Positions 30,526 through 42,045 are shown, counted from the stretch's first letter. The stretch is DNA of 64,000 nt from Prorocentrum cordatum (GCA_963575745.1 CAUYUJ010012780.1:836002-900001); one strand, 5' to 3'. Made by a program: numbers and translations. Notes: generated from the letters alone by a model not told the origin.

Positions 30526-30880
30526 CGAACTCGCCCGCCCACTTCCGGTCCTCCTCGCGCTGCTGGTTCGTCTGGGGTCTTCGGGGGCTTGACAACCTTC
30601 TCGTGGATCTCGGCGTTGTCGCTCTTGCGCTCAGGCGGGGCTGCCCGTCCCGCCTGAACTCCATCCCGCAGCGCAGCCGCGCCAGGAACGTCTTCCCCCT
30701 GACCTCGCGGCCGCGCGCGCGCCCCCGCTTGAACCGGCACCCAGCGCGGTGCAAGGCGCCCTCGCGCAGGCGCTCGGCGGCGACCGGGCAGGGCGGGGCG
30801 CCGTAAAGCCGGGCGCCCTCATGGCCGCGCTCGCCGCGGCCAGGGCGGACGCGCCCCCGAGCTCGGAGGCCATTTGTGCC
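30500..30880 (-). CDS. Coding-like block in three frames, function unknown
   Basis: The minus strand reads RGHEGARLYGAPPCPVAAER, LREGALHRAGCRFKRGRARG, REVRGKTFLARLRCGMEFRR and DGQPRL. At a CCCC run near 30650 the signal moves to PPERKSDNAEIHEKVVKPPK and TPDE. Near 30570 it moves again to NQQREEDRKWAGEFAAHR and VAGDGGSRKWGVKEA. Each frame has near-exclusive GC-ending codons in its own part. Joining them would need two single-base changes. The composition is basic, which fits a nucleic-acid-binding or ribosome-associated protein but proves nothing. Confidence 0.5.
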
Positions 30881-30888
30881 GAGCCTCG

Positions 30889-30934
30889 CCGCGTCACCCT
30901 TTCTGTTGAAACCGCGTCACCCTTTCTGTTGAAA
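30889..30934. repeat. Perfect 23 bp tandem duplication
   Basis: CCGCGTCACCCTTTCTGTTG plus AAA is present twice in a row. On the minus strand each copy contains TTTCAACAG, a plausible splice acceptor, so two competing acceptors 23 bp apart would precede the 30.5-30.9 kb block. Confidence 0.8.
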
Positions 30935-30949
30935 CCGCCCGAGGCCCGC

Positions 30950-31285
30950 GCCATCTCGCAACCGTCTCGCGGCCCCAGCGCCACGGCTGGCGCAGCTTGG
31001 CCTTGGCGGCCCTGGGCAGGCGGGGGAACGCGTCGACGCCGCGCTCGTCGGCGCGCTTGCTCCAGTCGCGGGCGACATGGAGCTTGGACTGCGCTGGTGG
31101 GCGTCGTCGCAGCGCGGGGGCAGCTCGCGGCTCGCGCACCCCCTCGCAATGCTCGATCGCCCCTTCGGGTCTGCCGCCGAGACCTACGCCTCGCTCGACG
31201 CCTCGCTCGAGGTCCTGCGGGCCCAGCGCTTTGCAATCGGCGCTCGCCAGCTCTCGGCGCGCGGCCACAGCCGCTCGTCGCTCCT
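30950..31285 (-). CDS. Coding-like block with frame switch, function unknown
   Basis: The lower part reads QSKLHVARDWSKRADERGVD, AFPRLPRAAKAKLRQPWRWG and RETVARW with almost only C/G-ending codons. The upper part in another frame reads LRSDERLWPRAESWRAPIAK, RWARRTSSEASSEA, then a TAG, and SRELPPRCDDAHQR. The change of frame is near 31090. Trp/Arg richness is unusual and consistent in both parts. It directly adjoins the GTA/TCG simple-sequence block at 31.3 kb. Confidence 0.45.
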
Positions 31286-31329
31286 CAGGAAAGAAAAAGA
31301 AAGAGAGAGAGAGAGAGAGAGGCGATGAA

Positions 31330-32165
<836 letters not shown>

Positions 32166-32470
32166 AGCGGAGTCCATAACGGACCCCTGGTCGTGCTGAC
32201 GTTGTGTCATGGTGATGTGATGATGGTTGTTGATGGTTGATGGTTGATGTTGGTTGATGATGATGGATGGTTGATGTGATGATGTTGGATGATGATGGTG
32301 GTTGACCATGTAGTGGTCGTTTAGTGGTAGTGTACTGGCAGTGTAGTTGTAGTGTAGTGGTAGTGTACTGGTAATGTAGTTCTAGTAGCAGTGCTTGTGT
32401 ACTACGGTAGTTGTTGTAGTATCGGTACTAGTAGTAATAATAAAAACAATTAAAAAAACGTAGTCGTAGC
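32166..32470. repeat. TGATGGTTGATGT-type degenerate tract
   Basis: GATGGTTG and TAGTGGTAGTGTACTGG words repeat irregularly between the two trinucleotide blocks. Confidence 0.7.
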
Positions 32471-32474
32471 CGTA

Positions 32475-32623
32475 GTAATGGTGACAGTACTAGAAGTAGT
32501 CGCCGCCGCAGTGGTAGTTGTAGTAGTAGTAGTAGTAGTAGTAGCAGCAGCAGCAGCAGTAGTAGTACTAGTAGCAGTAGTGGTAGTAGTAGAAATAGTA
32601 GTAGTAGTAGTAGTAGTAGTAGC

Positions 32624-32663
<40 letters not shown>

Positions 32664-32664
32664 A

Positions 32665-32708
<44 letters not shown>

Positions 32709-32946
32709 ATGGTAGTAGTAGTAGTAGTAGGAATCGTAGTAGTAGTAGTGGTAGCAGTAGTAGTGGTAGTAGTGGTAGTAGTAGTAGTCGTTGTAGTAGT
32801 AGTAGTGGTAGTAGTAAAAGGAGAGAACGCAATAGTCGTAGAATAAACATAATTCTTAATCAATGACGTATATATCGTAGGTGTAAGTAGCAATTTTAGT
32901 AGTAGCAATCGTAATAGCGGCAGCACTAGTAGTAGCAGTAGTAGTC

Positions 32947-32989
<43 letters not shown>

Positions 32990-33055
32990 CAGAACGATTC
33001 GTGGGAGTAGTAGTAATAGTCGTGATAGCGTGGTAATAATAAAACAACAATAATA
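32475..33055. repeat. Second trinucleotide tract, (GTA)n with AGC/TCG variants
   Basis: Long GTA runs with interruptions; unit register is kept over most of the block. Confidence 0.95.
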
Positions 33056-33177
33056 GTCGCCGGACAGGAGGGGAAGGGGAGGGGGCAGAGGGAGGCCCAA
33101 AACGAATGTTCAAATACAAAACAATCGGATTCGGGATTGTACGCTGTATTACACGTAAAATCTATGTCTTGTAATCG

Positions 33178-33475
33178 TGTTCAAGCGCGCATGCGCAGGA
33201 AGGAATCCATGGGGGCTCGTTTCCACTGTGAAAGAGCCCCTGGGATATAAGAATTCGGGGCGGGGGCCAGAAAGAGAGAATCCTTCCCAGCTTGCTCAGC
33301 CTCGAGCCTCTTGACTCCAAGGTTCTTGTAGGATGTCGTGGCAGAGGCGGCGCTCGCGTAGGGCGAACCTCTGAGTTTCTCGTGGGAGCTTGGGGCTTCC
33401 GCGGGCAACTTTGCGAGACCCCAGAGTGCCGACCAACTCGACTGGTCGGGGTCCTGATCGTGTCTCGCTCCAACG
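33178..33475 (-). CDS. Candidate terminal exon, function unknown
   Basis: The minus-strand frame reads DQDPDQSSWSALWGLAKLPA, EAPSSHEKLRGSPYASAASA, TTSYKNLGVKRLEAEQAGKD, SLFLAPAPNSYIPGALSQWK and RAPMDSFLRMRA, then a TGA. The composition is well balanced and protein-like across roughly 95 codons. Codon bias is weaker than in the other exons. There is no recognised domain. The upstream boundary is uncertain. Confidence 0.4.
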
Positions 33476-33539
33476 AGGCCTCGCTGCAAAGCTCGAGGCT
33501 CAAATCCTTGAGCCAGCCTGGCTACGGATCGCTAGTAGC

Positions 33540-33890
33540 TTCTTATTGTTGTTAGCTTCTTGTAGTTACCTCGCTGATGTTAGCTTATTGTTGTTAGATT
33601 GGTGTTGCTGGTGTTTGTAGTTCATGTTAGTGTTGTTAGCTTCTTGCTGGCAGCCTACTGCCGTTGCTGATGTTTGTGTTTTTGTTGATGGCTTTGTGGT
33701 GTTGCTGGTGTTGTTAGCTTCTTGTTGGTCGTTCCGTGTTCGTTTCTTGTTCTCAGCTTATTGTTGTTCGCATATTGTTGGTGTTGTTCGTTTCTTGCCA
33801 TTAGCTAATTGTTGTTGCTGATTGTGCTGTTGGTGCTGGTGTTGCTTGCTGTTGTTTTGCTGGTTGCTGGTGAGACGTTGGTGTGACGGC
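33540..33890. repeat. GTTAGCTTCTTGTTG-type minisatellite
   Basis: TTGTTGTTAGCTTCTTG and TGTTGCTGGTGTTGTTAGC units repeat with spacing of about 20 to 40 bp. The stretch is markedly T-rich compared with the surroundings. Confidence 0.75.
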
Positions 33891-33894
33891 TCTC

Positions 33895-34100
33895 AAAAAC
33901 AACCAAGACGGCCCCAGGACAGCCTCAAGAGGAGGCCCACTGGGGGAACCCGAACGGACATTCCCACGACGCCCCAGGAGGCTCCAAGAAGCCCCCAAGA
34001 GGCCCCAAGAGGCTCTCAAGGGGCCCAACAGCTGATTCCCAAGTTGGCCCCCGAGAGCGACCCGAAGAGACCCCAAGAAGCATCCCCGAAGACTCTGACC
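33895..34100. repeat. CCAAGAGGCC-type degenerate minisatellite (site 3)
   Basis: GACGGCCCCAGGACAGCCTC, GGCTCCAAGAAGCCCCCAAG and GGCCCCAAGAGGCTCTC match the other dispersed sites. Confidence 0.65.
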
Positions 34101-34394
34101 CACAAGTCAGGCACGGTGGCGGGATGGGCTGAAGGCCACTGAATGTTTGCAACCAGCGACGTGGCTCCCCGCCCGGCCGCCCGAAGGGTGGACCGTGATG
34201 GGCAAGCTTTCCACCGCCGCCACTACAGGTAGGACGGGGGGAAAGGGAGGATGGGGAGGTCCTCCTCGTCCTCCTTCTCCTCCTCCGCCCCCTCCTCCTC
34301 AAGCCTGACTCCTGATTCGTGATGGCTGAAGAGATCGTCGATCCCTCGAGCCTCATCCTCCTCCTCGTCCTCATCCTCGTCCTCCCCATCCTAC

Positions 34395-34546
34395 CTGTGG
34401 CAGTGGTGGTGGCAAAAAGTCGGCCCATCTGACCTCCTCCAGGAGGGCCGGCGCTTCCCTTGGACTCGCTCGGCCGACGGCCCCTCGGGCCAGGCGGGGC
34501 CCTCCGGGGGGCCGAAGCTTGCCGAGAAAGCGTCCCCTCGTGGATT
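34395..34546 (-). CDS. Well-bounded internal exon, function unknown
   Basis: Acceptor GCCGTTGACAG (AG 34548-34547) and a strong donor, CCACAG|GTAGGA (34395/34394), give 152 bp encoding STRGRFLGKLRPPGGPRLAR, GAVGRASPREAPALLEEVRW and ADFLPPPLPQ. It ends in phase 0 and starts in phase 1. The next upstream exon candidate on this strand is 34720-35021. There is no recognised domain; the C-terminal part could be an amphipathic helix followed by a Pro linker. Confidence 0.55.
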
Positions 34547-34719
34547 CTGTCAACGGCGCGAGGAGGTCTCGGCGGCGACGGTAGGGGCGAATAGCCCAGG
34601 GACGGGCATTGCACGCATTCGCCTGGGAGCCTCGCCGAAGACATGGATCATCGGCGCCCCTGGATACGTGTATTGCTCCCCCCCCGGGCTGTTCGCCCTT
34701 AGCGTCGCCTCCGACAGAG

Positions 34720-35021
34720 TCAGGGTCGGAAGAGCCTGACGGTCCCGGCGATGACGTCCTTTGCGGGCAAGACTCGTGTCCATATCCGCTGCAGCTTGGA
34801 GTTTCGGGCTCCCTTCCCCAGAAACTGGATACGGATAAAATGCTGGCCCCAGGAGCGCAATTCATATGCATAGGCGGTGTGCCTCGGCCTCGCGGCGCCG
34901 CTTCCAAGAAAGTCCAAGACGCACGGGATATGGATATAGATATTGCCCGCATCCTTGTCGACCACGTGGAGGAAGGAGCCAGTGGCCGCGCCGCGGGCCA
35001 CGTTGTTCTTGTCCGTGAGCC
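34720..35021 (-). CDS. Internal exon encoding a beta-rich folded segment, function unknown
   Basis: After GAGAGTGCAG (AG 35023-35022) the frame reads LTDKNNVARGAATGSFLHVV, DKDAGNIYIHIPCVLDFLGS, GAARPRHTAYAYELRSWGQH, FIRIQFLGKGARNSKLQRIW and TRVLPAKDVIAGTVRLFRP before a TGA. The alternation of hydrophobic and polar residues (FLHVV, NIYIHI, FIRIQF) suggests a beta-sandwich or barrel segment. The donor is uncertain: GGGACC|GTCAGG or a GA donor after CTCTTCC are options. NIYIHI resembles NIHIHAL in the exon at 17268-17443. This exon is convincingly coding, but I cannot name the family. Confidence 0.6.
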
Positions 35022-35380
35022 CTGCACTCTCGCAGGCCTGCCCGAGCCGGAGGGAGGGGCAGGAGGCGAGGCGTGGCGCTCATATCTGGGTGCCTGCCAG
35101 GCAGACCAGGCCAGACCCGCCAGAAGAAGAAGAAGAAACGACAACAAATGTTAAACAACAGGAGTATGAATAGGGGGCGAGCAAAGGGGGGGAGGGGATG
35201 AGAAGGAGAAGGCCCAGAAGGCCTTCTCAGAAAGCAGCGGGGCTTCTCAGCCTGCCCCTGGCCTTCTCCGTCTTTCGGGAAGGCTTAGAACACTTCTCAG
35301 AAGGCTGGGAGACTTCCGAGCCTTATGGGAAGGCCCGATTCTTCTCACTTCCCCCCCCCCCACGGGCTCGCCGCTGAATG

Positions 35381-35775
35381 AAAGTTTGAGGTCCGCGCAG
35401 ATCTCTTGGGTCGGCGCTGGACCACCATGGCAGCGCCTCTGGCACCACTAATCCAAGACATCCACGCGGACCCCCAGACATGAATGTCCATGAAGCTTCG
35501 CCTTCTTCGAACCATGCGGCCCAGCGGGTTCGGACTCGTCTGGGTTCTTGTGAACAACCATGGTCCCCAGAGGACGTGTAAGAAAGCAAGCAATGATACA
35601 AAGATGAAAGCTCGAAGTCCGCGCGGATTCCCCGGACAGGCGCTGAACTCCTCTTCCTGGCGCGCGGAACGCGCCAGGGGCGGCGCCGGAAGCGCCGCCC
35701 AGGATCCCCAGCGCCGACCCGAGGAATCCGCGCAGACCCCCGAGTTTTATGTACATGTCATCCATGGGCGGCGGG
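35381..35775. repeat. Direct duplication, ~225 bp apart, diverged
   Basis: GAAAGTTTGAGGTCCGCGCA with later GCAGCGCCTCTGGC and GACCCCCAGACATGAATGTC (35379-35490) is repeated as GAAAGCTCGAAGTCCGCGCG with GGCGCCGGAAGCGCC and GACCCCCGAGTTTTATGTAC (35605-35770). On the minus strand both copies encode related peptides ending RTSSFH or RTSNFH, so an exon duplication is possible. Confidence 0.55.
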
Positions 35776-36049
35776 GGGGTCGGGTTCGGTCCGCGGGGTG
35801 ACCGTGGAGAGGCGCCCAAGCTCGCGCCTCGCGCCGCGTTGAGCGCGAGGCTCGGCTGGCTTGGCGCTCTCGCGAGGCTTTCCGTCGGGTAGGAACTCTC
35901 GGAGGGGGGGTACGCGTGCAAAGGGCTACACGTTCTCAGCACGGTCTCCGCCTCGCTCGCGCCTCCCTCCCGTCCTTTTCTTCCGTGTCCAATTCGCTCG
36001 CCGTGGCATCCCAACGCCTTGCTTGACCGCGACGGGTCCGATCTGAGGC

Positions 36050-36130
36050 CGCCGGGTCTTGAATTATCCTGGCGAAGGTCCCAACCATATGCAGTTGTGG
36101 GTACCGTAATTGTGAATATCTGCTTCGGTG
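36050..36130. repeat. Shared left flank of the satellite array (copy 2)
   Basis: CTGGCGAAGGTCCCAACCAT followed by ATGCAGTTGTG matches 24963-24990 (GGCGAAGGGCCCAACCATAC, GCAAGTGTG). It is found only at the left side of the 77 and 89 bp arrays. Confidence 0.6.
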
Positions 36131-38395
36131 AAGCTCCCAATGGGGCCACGAAGCGCTGCACTGGGCGGGGGGGAGCGCTGTACTGTGTGGGTGGTGTGCC
36201 GAATTGGGTTTCTGGCACGCATGCGGACGGTTCCACTGAGGGCTTCGGTGGAGCTCCCTATGGGGCCACGAAGCGCTCTATAGTGAGTGAAATGCCAAAT
36301 TGGGTTACCGGGACGCATGCGGACGGTCCCACTGGGGGCTTCGGTGGAGCCCCCTAAGAAGCCACGAAGCGCTACACTGCGCGGGTGAAAATGCCAAATT
36401 ATATTTCCCAGACGCATGCGGACGGTGGCACAGGGGCCTTGGGTGAAGCCCCCTATGGAGCCACGAAACGCTGCACTGGGTGTGTGAAAATGCCAAATTA
36501 AGCTTCTGGGACGCATGCGGACGGTGGCACTGGGGCCTTCGGTGGAGCTCCCTATGGGGCCACGAAACGCTGTACTCGGTGGGTGAAACGCAGGGAGCAG
36601 GGGGAGGAGGGCCACGAAACGCTGTACTGAGTGTGCGGGACGCATGCGCACGGTAGCGCTGGGACCTTCGGTGGGGCTCCCCATGGGGCCACGAAACACT
36701 GTACAGGATGTGCGGGACGCATGCGGACGGGGGCACTGGGACCTTCGGTGGAGCTCCCTATGGGGCCACGAAACGCTGTACTGGGTGCGCGGGGCGCATG
36801 CGGACGGTAGCACTGGGACCATCGGTGGAGCTCCCTATGAGGCAACGCAACGCTGTACTGGGTGGGTGAAACGCAGGGAGGATGGGGAGGAGGGCCACGA
36901 AACGCTGTACTTGGCGTGCGGGACGCATGCGGACGGTAGCACTGGGACTTTCGGAGGAGCTCACTATGGGGCCACGAAACACTGTACAGGATGTGCGGGA
37001 CGCATGCGGACGGTGGCACAGGGGCCTTGGGTGGAGCCCCCTATGGAGCCACGAGGCGCTGCACTGGGTGTGTGAAAATGCCAAATTAAGCTTCTGGGAC
37101 GCATGCGGACGGGGGCACTGGGGCCTTCGGTGGAGCTCCCTATGGGGCCACGAAACGCTGTACTCGGTGGGTGAAACGCAGGGAGCAGGGGGAGGAGGGC
37201 CACGAGACGCTGTACTGAGTGTGCGGGACGCATGCGCACGGTAGCGCTGGGACCTTCGGTGGGGCTCCCCATGGGGCCACGAAACACTGTACAGGATGTG
37301 CGGGACGCATGCGGACGGGGGCACTGGGACCTCCGGTGGAGCTCCCTATGGGGCCACGAAACGCTGTACTGGGTGCGCGGGGCGCATGCGGACGGTAGCA
37401 CTGGGACCTTCGGTGGGGCTCCCTATGGAGCCACGAAGCGCTGTACTGGGTGGGTGAAACGCAGGAAGGAGGGGGAGGAGGGCCACGAAACGCTGTACTG
37501 GGTGTGCGGGACGCATGCGGACGGTAGCACTGGGACCTTCGGTGGAGCTCACTATGGGGCCACGAAGCGCTGTACTGGGTGCGCGGGGCGCATGCGGACG
37601 GTAGCACTGGGACCTTCGGTGGAGCTCACTATGGGGCCACGAAACGCTGTACTGGGTGTGCGGGGCGCATGCGGACGGTAGCACTGGGACCTTCGGTGGG
37701 GCTCCCTATGGGGCCACGAAACGCTGTACTGGGTGTGAGGGACGCATGCGGACGGTAGCAATGGGACCTTCGGTGGGGCTCCCTATGAGGCAACGCAACG
37801 CTGTACTGGGTGGGTGAAACGCAGGGAAGAGGGACAGGAGGACTACGAAACGCTGTGCTGGGCGTGCGGGACGCATGCGGACGGTAGCACTGGGACTTTC
37901 GGAGGAGCTCACTATGGGGCCACGACACACTGTACAGGGTGTTCGGGCCGCATGCGGACGGTAGCACTGGGACCTCCGGTGGAGCTCCCTATGGGGCCAC
38001 GAAACGCTGTACTGGGTGCGCGGGGCGCATGCGGACGGTAGCACTGGGACCTTCGGTGGGGCTCCCTATGGGGCCACGAAGCGCTGTACTTGGTGTGCGG
38101 GACGCATGCGGACAGTAGCACTGTGACCTTCGGTGGAGCTCCCTATGGGGCCACGAAGCGCTGTGCTGGGTGTGCGGGACACATGCGGACGGTAGCACTG
38201 GGACCTTCGGTGGGGCTCCCTATGGAGCCACGAAACGCTGTACTGGGTGTGCGGGACGCATGTGGGCGGAAGCACTGGGACCTTCGGTGGGGCTCCCTAT
38301 GGGGCCACGAAACGTTGTACTGGGTGGGTGAAGCGCAGGGAGGAGGGGCAGGATGACCACGAAACGCTGTACTGGGTGTGCGGGACGCATGCGGA
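36131..38395. repeat. 77 bp satellite array, ~27 copies, with higher-order structure
   Basis: The unit has GGGGCCACGAAACGCTGTAC, TGGGTGTGCGGGACGCATGC, GGACGGTAGCACTGGGACCT and CTTCGGTGGAGCTCCCTATG. Several units are replaced by GTGGGTGAAACGCAGGGAG plus a GGAGGAGG spacer. A ~590 bp block (containing AATGCCAAATTAAGCTTCTG and the spacer) is present twice, near 36480-37070 and 37070-37660. Confidence 0.95.
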
Positions 38396-38500
38396 CGGTG
38401 GAGGAGGAGGGGGAAGAGGAGGAAGATGAGGAAAACGCGGGGACCGTCTCTTCAAAACGAGGACCCAACACCACAGGATGGTTGGGAAAAATCTTGGGGG
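38396..38500. repeat. Shared right flank of the satellite array (copy 2)
   Basis: A GAGGAGGAGGGGGAAGAGG tract, then CGCGGGGACCGTCTCTTCAA, AACGAGGACC and CAACACCACAGGATGGTT. It is nearly identical to 26661-26780, and the third array has a diverged version at 41950-42040. Confidence 0.8.
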
Positions 38501-39005
38501 GGGCAAAAGCGGGAAGTGAGATCGAGGGCTGCGGGAAGAAACGGCACCCCAGGGCTGAAGCTGCCACCACGGCCCCAACAGGGGGCGGAACGGCGCACCT
38601 TTCTGCAACTCCGCGTTTGTGTCCCGACACTTCTCGGCGGTGGACAAACCGGCGGAGGACCGAAACCGACGGACCTGGACCCGCCAAAATGACGGCCGCG
38701 ACGACTTCTCGCGAACCGAAAACGGCCAATTCCTTCCTTAATCGACGTGTCAAAGTAAGAGGTCAATCGAGTTCCGACACTTCCGTCCCCCGATATGACC
38801 GATCCCGGGAACCCTGGACCCAAACACGTTGCCATCTTTTGGGGGCGCGTCCTGTACTTCCGCGAGCTTCCGCACGTCGAGCCGCCGCCGTTGCACTTCC
38901 GCCGCCTGTCGCCGACCTTCCGCCGCCTTCCGCCGAAGAAGAGATGGAAACTTTTTCGATCCTCGAAGGCAAGGCCCTCTTTGGAATGCAAGATCAGCCT
39001 TGCGA
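38501..39005. other. No firm gene; overlapping open frames on both strands
   Basis: A 188-codon minus frame (LARLILHSKEGLAFEDRKSF at its start) and a plus frame (EEEMETFSILEGKALFG) occupy the same DNA. CTTCCGCC-type words at 38860-38935 bias both. Neither has a domain or splice support. Confidence 0.35.
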
Positions 39006-39009
39006 GGGG

Positions 39010-39325
39010 CCCAGCCACCTGGGCTTCCTGGGGGCTTCCTGGGGGCCTCTAGGACTCTACTTGTAGCCTCATGGGGGCCTCATAGGGACCTCCTGGGGAT
39101 CTATGTGGGCGGCACGCTGTAAATGTTAGTCCGTGCTCCCTCTCTGGGGCCCCTCTTGGGGCGATGCTGGAGCCTTTTTGGGCCGTCTTGGAAGCCCCCT
39201 GAGCCGTCTGGGCATCCTCGTGGGCCGTGAGGGCGCCCTCCTGGGGGCCTCTTCAGCCGTCTTGGGACCACCTCTGGGGCCTCTTTGGGCCGTCTGGGAG
39301 CTTCGGGGAGCCCGAAAAGCGGAAG
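39010..39325. repeat. CCAAGAGGCC-type degenerate minisatellite (site 4, reverse orientation)
   Basis: TCCTGGGGGCTTCCTGGGGG, TGGGCCGTCTTGGAAGCCCC and GGGGCCTCTTTGGGCCGTCT repeat at about 12 to 20 bp spacing. Confidence 0.65.
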
Positions 39326-39349
39326 CGCGAGAAATATCGGAACACCCTC

Positions 39350-39702
39350 AAGAGGTGAATGGAGGCCCTCGAGGCGAGGCGAGGTGGCGAGGCGCGGCAC
39401 GGCCGCTCCCGCTCGCCTTCCACAGGACAGAGCGGCGCGCGCGGGCCTCGGCGCGCCCGCTGCTGCGGCCGGAGGCGGCGAAGCGCCCCCTCGCAGGCCG
39501 CCACGCCGGGGCCCTCCTTGGCGGCCTCAATGGGATCCTCTGGAGGCCACCTTCGGCGCGGGCCGCCGGGCGGCCGTGCGAGGCCGTGGGGGGCGCTGCG
39601 GGCGCCTCTTCGCCGACCCGGGGCCGCCGTCCGGGCCCTCGGGTGAGGTCGGGCACGTCCCCCTGCAGGCGGATTTTGGGGCGAAAAATGCGGGACACCA
39701 AG
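39350..39702 (-). CDS. Candidate exon, Arg/Ala/Pro-rich, possible frame switch
   Basis: An excellent acceptor (CCTATTTTTGCGCAG, AG 39704-39703) opens LVSRIFRPKIRLQGDVPDLT, RGPGRRPRVGEEAPAAPP and TASHGRPAARAEGGLQRIP. A second frame takes over the stronger bias near 39545 and reads EDPIEAAKEGPGVAACEGAL, RRLRPQQRARRGPRAPLCPV and EGERERP. The acceptor makes the beginning credible; the 3' part may be exon with a lost base, or intron. No family is recognised. Confidence 0.45.
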
Positions 39703-39770
39703 CTGCGCAAAAATAGGCAAACATCGTCAAACCATCCCCCCCCCCCCGACTATTTCTTGACCATCTTTGC

Positions 39771-39793
39771 ACATCCCTCCTGCAGAGGGATGT
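39771..39793. repeat. Perfect 9 bp hairpin
   Basis: ACATCCCTC, a 5 bp loop, then GAGGGATGT, followed by a related TGTCCCTCCTGTAGGGGGAC hairpin. It lies 70 bp upstream (minus-strand sense) of the exon acceptor at 39702. Function unknown. Confidence 0.6.
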
Positions 39794-39848
39794 GCATGTC
39801 CCTCCTGTAGGGGGACAGGCCCGACTGAGCCCTCGGGGCCCGTGCAGG

Positions 39849-39941
39849 TCAGCGCGGTGCAGGCCTCTTCGGCGACCCGTGGCCCCTGTGCACCATCTTG
39901 CGGACCATCCTGGGGCTGCCCGTGCTCCCCATGATGCGCGT
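39849..39941 (-). CDS. Short candidate exon ending in TGA
   Basis: Acceptor CATCCTGGCAG (AG 39943-39942) opens TRIMGSTGSPRMVRKMVHRG and HGSPKRPAPR, then TGA (39851-39849). All but two or three codons end in G or C, which is far above the background of the other frames. If the stop is real it is a last exon; otherwise a donor such as AAGATG|GTGCAC is possible. It is too short to identify. Confidence 0.35.
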   Translation of the reverse strand, partial: TRIMGSTGSPRMVRKMVHRGHGSPKRPAPR

Positions 39942-40270
39942 CTGCCAGGATGGGGCCGACTGCGGCCGTCTTCCGCCGGCGTTCCGCCCGTGGCCGCCAC
40001 GTCCTCCCGGGGAGCCCCCCGCCCGGGGCCCCCCCAGGGGAACACGCAACGGGAGCCCCTCCGCGAGATCGGGGAAACAACAGAAAGACGCGCAGACATG
40101 TGCGACGCACAGGGGCGCCAGCGCAACGCTGCATCGGCGCCTGCTCGCGCGACCTCCTCACAATATTGCATGGCGAAGCAAGGCTAACGGGCGTTCAGAA
40201 TCGTAGCGCCACACACATCTGGAAGAACGATGCTCCGACGATACCGTGTTCGGTTCTCAACTTGGCGTGT

Positions 40271-40790
<520 letters not shown>

Positions 40791-41235
40791 CAAAGACGAG
40801 CTGAACGAAAGGTGACACAAGAAACAACACGAATGGTGACACGGAAAGGATCACAAATGGCGTCACGAAGCGACCCCGACCGCCCGCCGCGGAAACTCGA
40901 CCTGAATACCTCTTCGGGGGCGCTTCTCCTGGCGATCGCCCCGACGCCTCCGCGGGTGCGGAAATTGGAAGGATGCGCGCGCGGGTATGGAGACCCTAAA
41001 CAGCGATGCTTTTATTGAAATGATGGTTGGACAACCGAATTGCGCCGACTATGTCCGCCCACTCACCTGCAACCTGCACGCAAACATCGACTGATGCCTA
41101 AGCTCATTGCAGCAGGCGATCTATCAATCGGCCAGATGATCAGAATCACTCGCCCAAAAATGCAATATGCAATTCCTTTTCAAGGGTCAACTCTTTTTCT
41201 CTTCAAGAACTGTTCTTCTTTTCGCTCCCTTTCCG
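40791..41235. other. No firm gene
   Basis: A plus-strand frame at about 40860-41015 (SDPDRPPRKLDLNTSSGALL, LAIAPTPPRVRKLEG) has moderate protein character but no splice support, and the rest shows nothing. The left boundary of the ~90 bp satellite is near 41250. Confidence 0.35.
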
Positions 41236-41249
41236 TGAGCAAGGAATGC

Positions 41250-41925
41250 TGGACCTGTGAGGGGTGTGCCGGAGTGGGTGAGGCGGTGCCACGCGGGTGC
41301 TTCCACCGGGGCCTTCGGTGGAGCTCCACAGGGGCCAGGGGGCCACGAAACGTGGCAAGGGTGTGCCGAAGCGGGCGCGGTGGTGCCATGCGGGCGATGC
41401 CACTGAGGCCGTTGGTGTAATTCCCGGAACGTGTAAAGGGTGGGCCCAAACGGGTCTGGTGCTGCCGTGCGGGCGCTGCCACTGGGGCCTCAGCTGGAGC
41501 TCCCTATGGGGCCACGATGCGTGGGTGGGGCAGGCCGAAACGAGCGCGGTGGTGCCATGCGAGCGCTGCCACTCGGGCCTTAGCTGGAGCTCCGTGGGGC
41601 CTCGAAACGTGGGTCGTGTGTGCCGCAACGGGTGCGGTAGTGCCATGCGGACGCTGCCGCTTGGGCCTCAGCAAGAACTCCGAATGGGGCCACCTAGCGT
41701 GTCAAGGGTGAGCCGAAACGAATGTGGCACTGCCATGCGGGTGCTACCTGTGGGGCCTTAGGTGGAGCTCCCTATGAAGCCACAATATGTGTGAAGGTTG
41801 TGCCGAAGCGGGTGCAGAGGTGCCATGCGGGCGCTTCCGCTGGGGCCTTCGGTGGAGCTCCCTGTGGGGCCACGAAACGTGTGAGGGGTGTGAGGGGTGT
41901 GCCGGCACGTTTTACACTCGGAGGG
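41250..41925. repeat. ~90 bp satellite array, ~7 diverged copies
   Basis: The landmark CTTCGGTGGAGCTCC or its variants (CTCAGCTGGAGCTCCC, CTTAGGTGGAGCTCCC) occurs at about 41310, 41410, 41488, 41578, 41666, 41757 and 41848. Each unit has GTGCCATGCGGGCGCTGCCA and CCACGAAACGTG. It belongs to the same superfamily as the 89 and 77 bp arrays, with closer similarity to the 89 bp unit. Confidence 0.9.
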
Positions 41926-42045
41926 CAGAGGCAGGGATGGGAGGAGAGGGGGGAGGAGAGCGAAGAGGAAGGAAGGACGCGGGGCTCTGCCCCTCCAAAC
42001 CGAGAACCGAACACCACAGGATGGTTACGCGAAAACACAAAAGAG
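41926..42045. repeat. Shared right flank of the satellite array (copy 3)
   Basis: GGAGGAGAGCGAAGAGGAAGG, then CGCGGGGCTCTGCCCCTCCA, CCGAGAACCG and AACACCACAGGATGGTTACG. The last 18 bases before the final GG/CG match the flanks of the other two arrays. Confidence 0.75.

Noticed and set aside
36064-38275. Many similar 70 to 250-codon frames with PSACVPHTQYSVSWPHRE-type peptides
   Set aside because: Translation of the 77 bp satellite; not a protein-repeat gene.
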